A DNA stretch of 64,000 nt, taken from the NCBI GenBank assembly GCA_028284325.1, contig JANQRX010000010.1, positions 434,001-498,000 on the forward strand, given 5' to 3'. The notes beneath the pieces are model-generated. The model ran no database searches. It was not told the origin of the DNA and was given only the letters and a program-made list of their open reading frames with translations. This document shows, in pieces, positions 63,981 through 64,000 of the stretch. Source of the DNA: Bauldia sp. (lineage in GTDB: Bacteria > Pseudomonadota > Alphaproteobacteria > Rhizobiales > Kaistiaceae). Position numbers and translations under genes: made by a program. Numbering within the stretch: the stretch's first letter is position 1; each line of letters begins with the position of its first letter.

Positions 63981-64000
63981 TTTGATTTCATTGAGGAAAC

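Overview
The window is a GC-rich chromosomal segment of an alphaproteobacterium. The supporting genes are a DivJ/PleC/PdhS-style histidine kinase, a Fur/Mur regulator beside a SitABCD-type metal transporter, an Atm1-type exporter, a class II DAHP synthase, and secreted DUF2865 and YkuD proteins. DUF2865 hints at Hyphomicrobiales or a close relative, but I cannot fix the genus. Most of the window is ordinary core genome, tightly packed, with many 1-4 base overlaps (ATGA, GTGA, TGATG).

Left end (1-4900). A DUF1537 sugar-acid kinase, cut by the window edge, and a RuBisCO-like protein form a translationally coupled pair resembling OiaK/OiaX of 3-oxo-isoapionate (D-apiose) catabolism. Facing away from them are a stand-alone biotin carrier and a biotin carboxylase with no carboxyltransferase nearby. 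The divergent intergenic region carries two palindromes of the same GntR-type pattern, one beside each operon. A ~1 kb gene-less stretch follows, with a frameshifted remnant of an ArdC-like antirestriction gene.

4.9-20 kb. Housekeeping and metabolic genes: dusA, a TauE/SafE permease, a membrane-anchored aspartic protease, divergent cobS/cobT, a histidine kinase, a uracil-DNA glycosylase relative, an Lrp/AsnC regulator, AlkD-like and HIBADH-like genes, tspO, an Mrp/ApbC ATPase, a Bcr/CflA exporter and an L,D-transpeptidase. A Gfo/Idh/MocA-ThuA pair sits behind a LacI-type palindrome.

20-30 kb. A glycosyltransferase-like gene, two FkbM-type methyltransferase genes, an EamA exporter, glutaryl-CoA dehydrogenase, a DUF1479 dioxygenase-like gene and a one-heme P460-like protein. 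Two unrecognised genes then lie against the 3' end of tRNA-Val(CAC).

30-43 kb. gph, rpiA, glutathione reductase, class II DAHP synthase, NAD synthetase, a LysR/NAD-binding-protein divergent pair, a RecD-like helicase and small conserved genes.

43-55 kb. A Fur/Mur regulator faces a four-gene Mn/Zn ABC transporter across two near-identical inverted repeats. One permease has a fused DtxR-like tail. Cell-wall genes follow (a second L,D-transpeptidase, DUF2865, an MltB-type transglycosylase), then cysS-VOC-GFA-cimA in close coupling.

55-64 kb. A LOG-family protein, a LysM protein with long Ala/Glu/Pro-rich linkers, an Atm1-type ABC exporter, a phosphatidylserine decarboxylase homologue that lacks its self-cleavage serine, a PuuE allantoinase and a PilZ protein. 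After tRNA-Gln(CTG) comes a lower-GC accessory segment with a Schlafen/AlbA_2 protein and a four-cysteine protein, ending in a degenerate copy of the tRNA 3' end. No CRISPR array, complete transposase or integrase was found.
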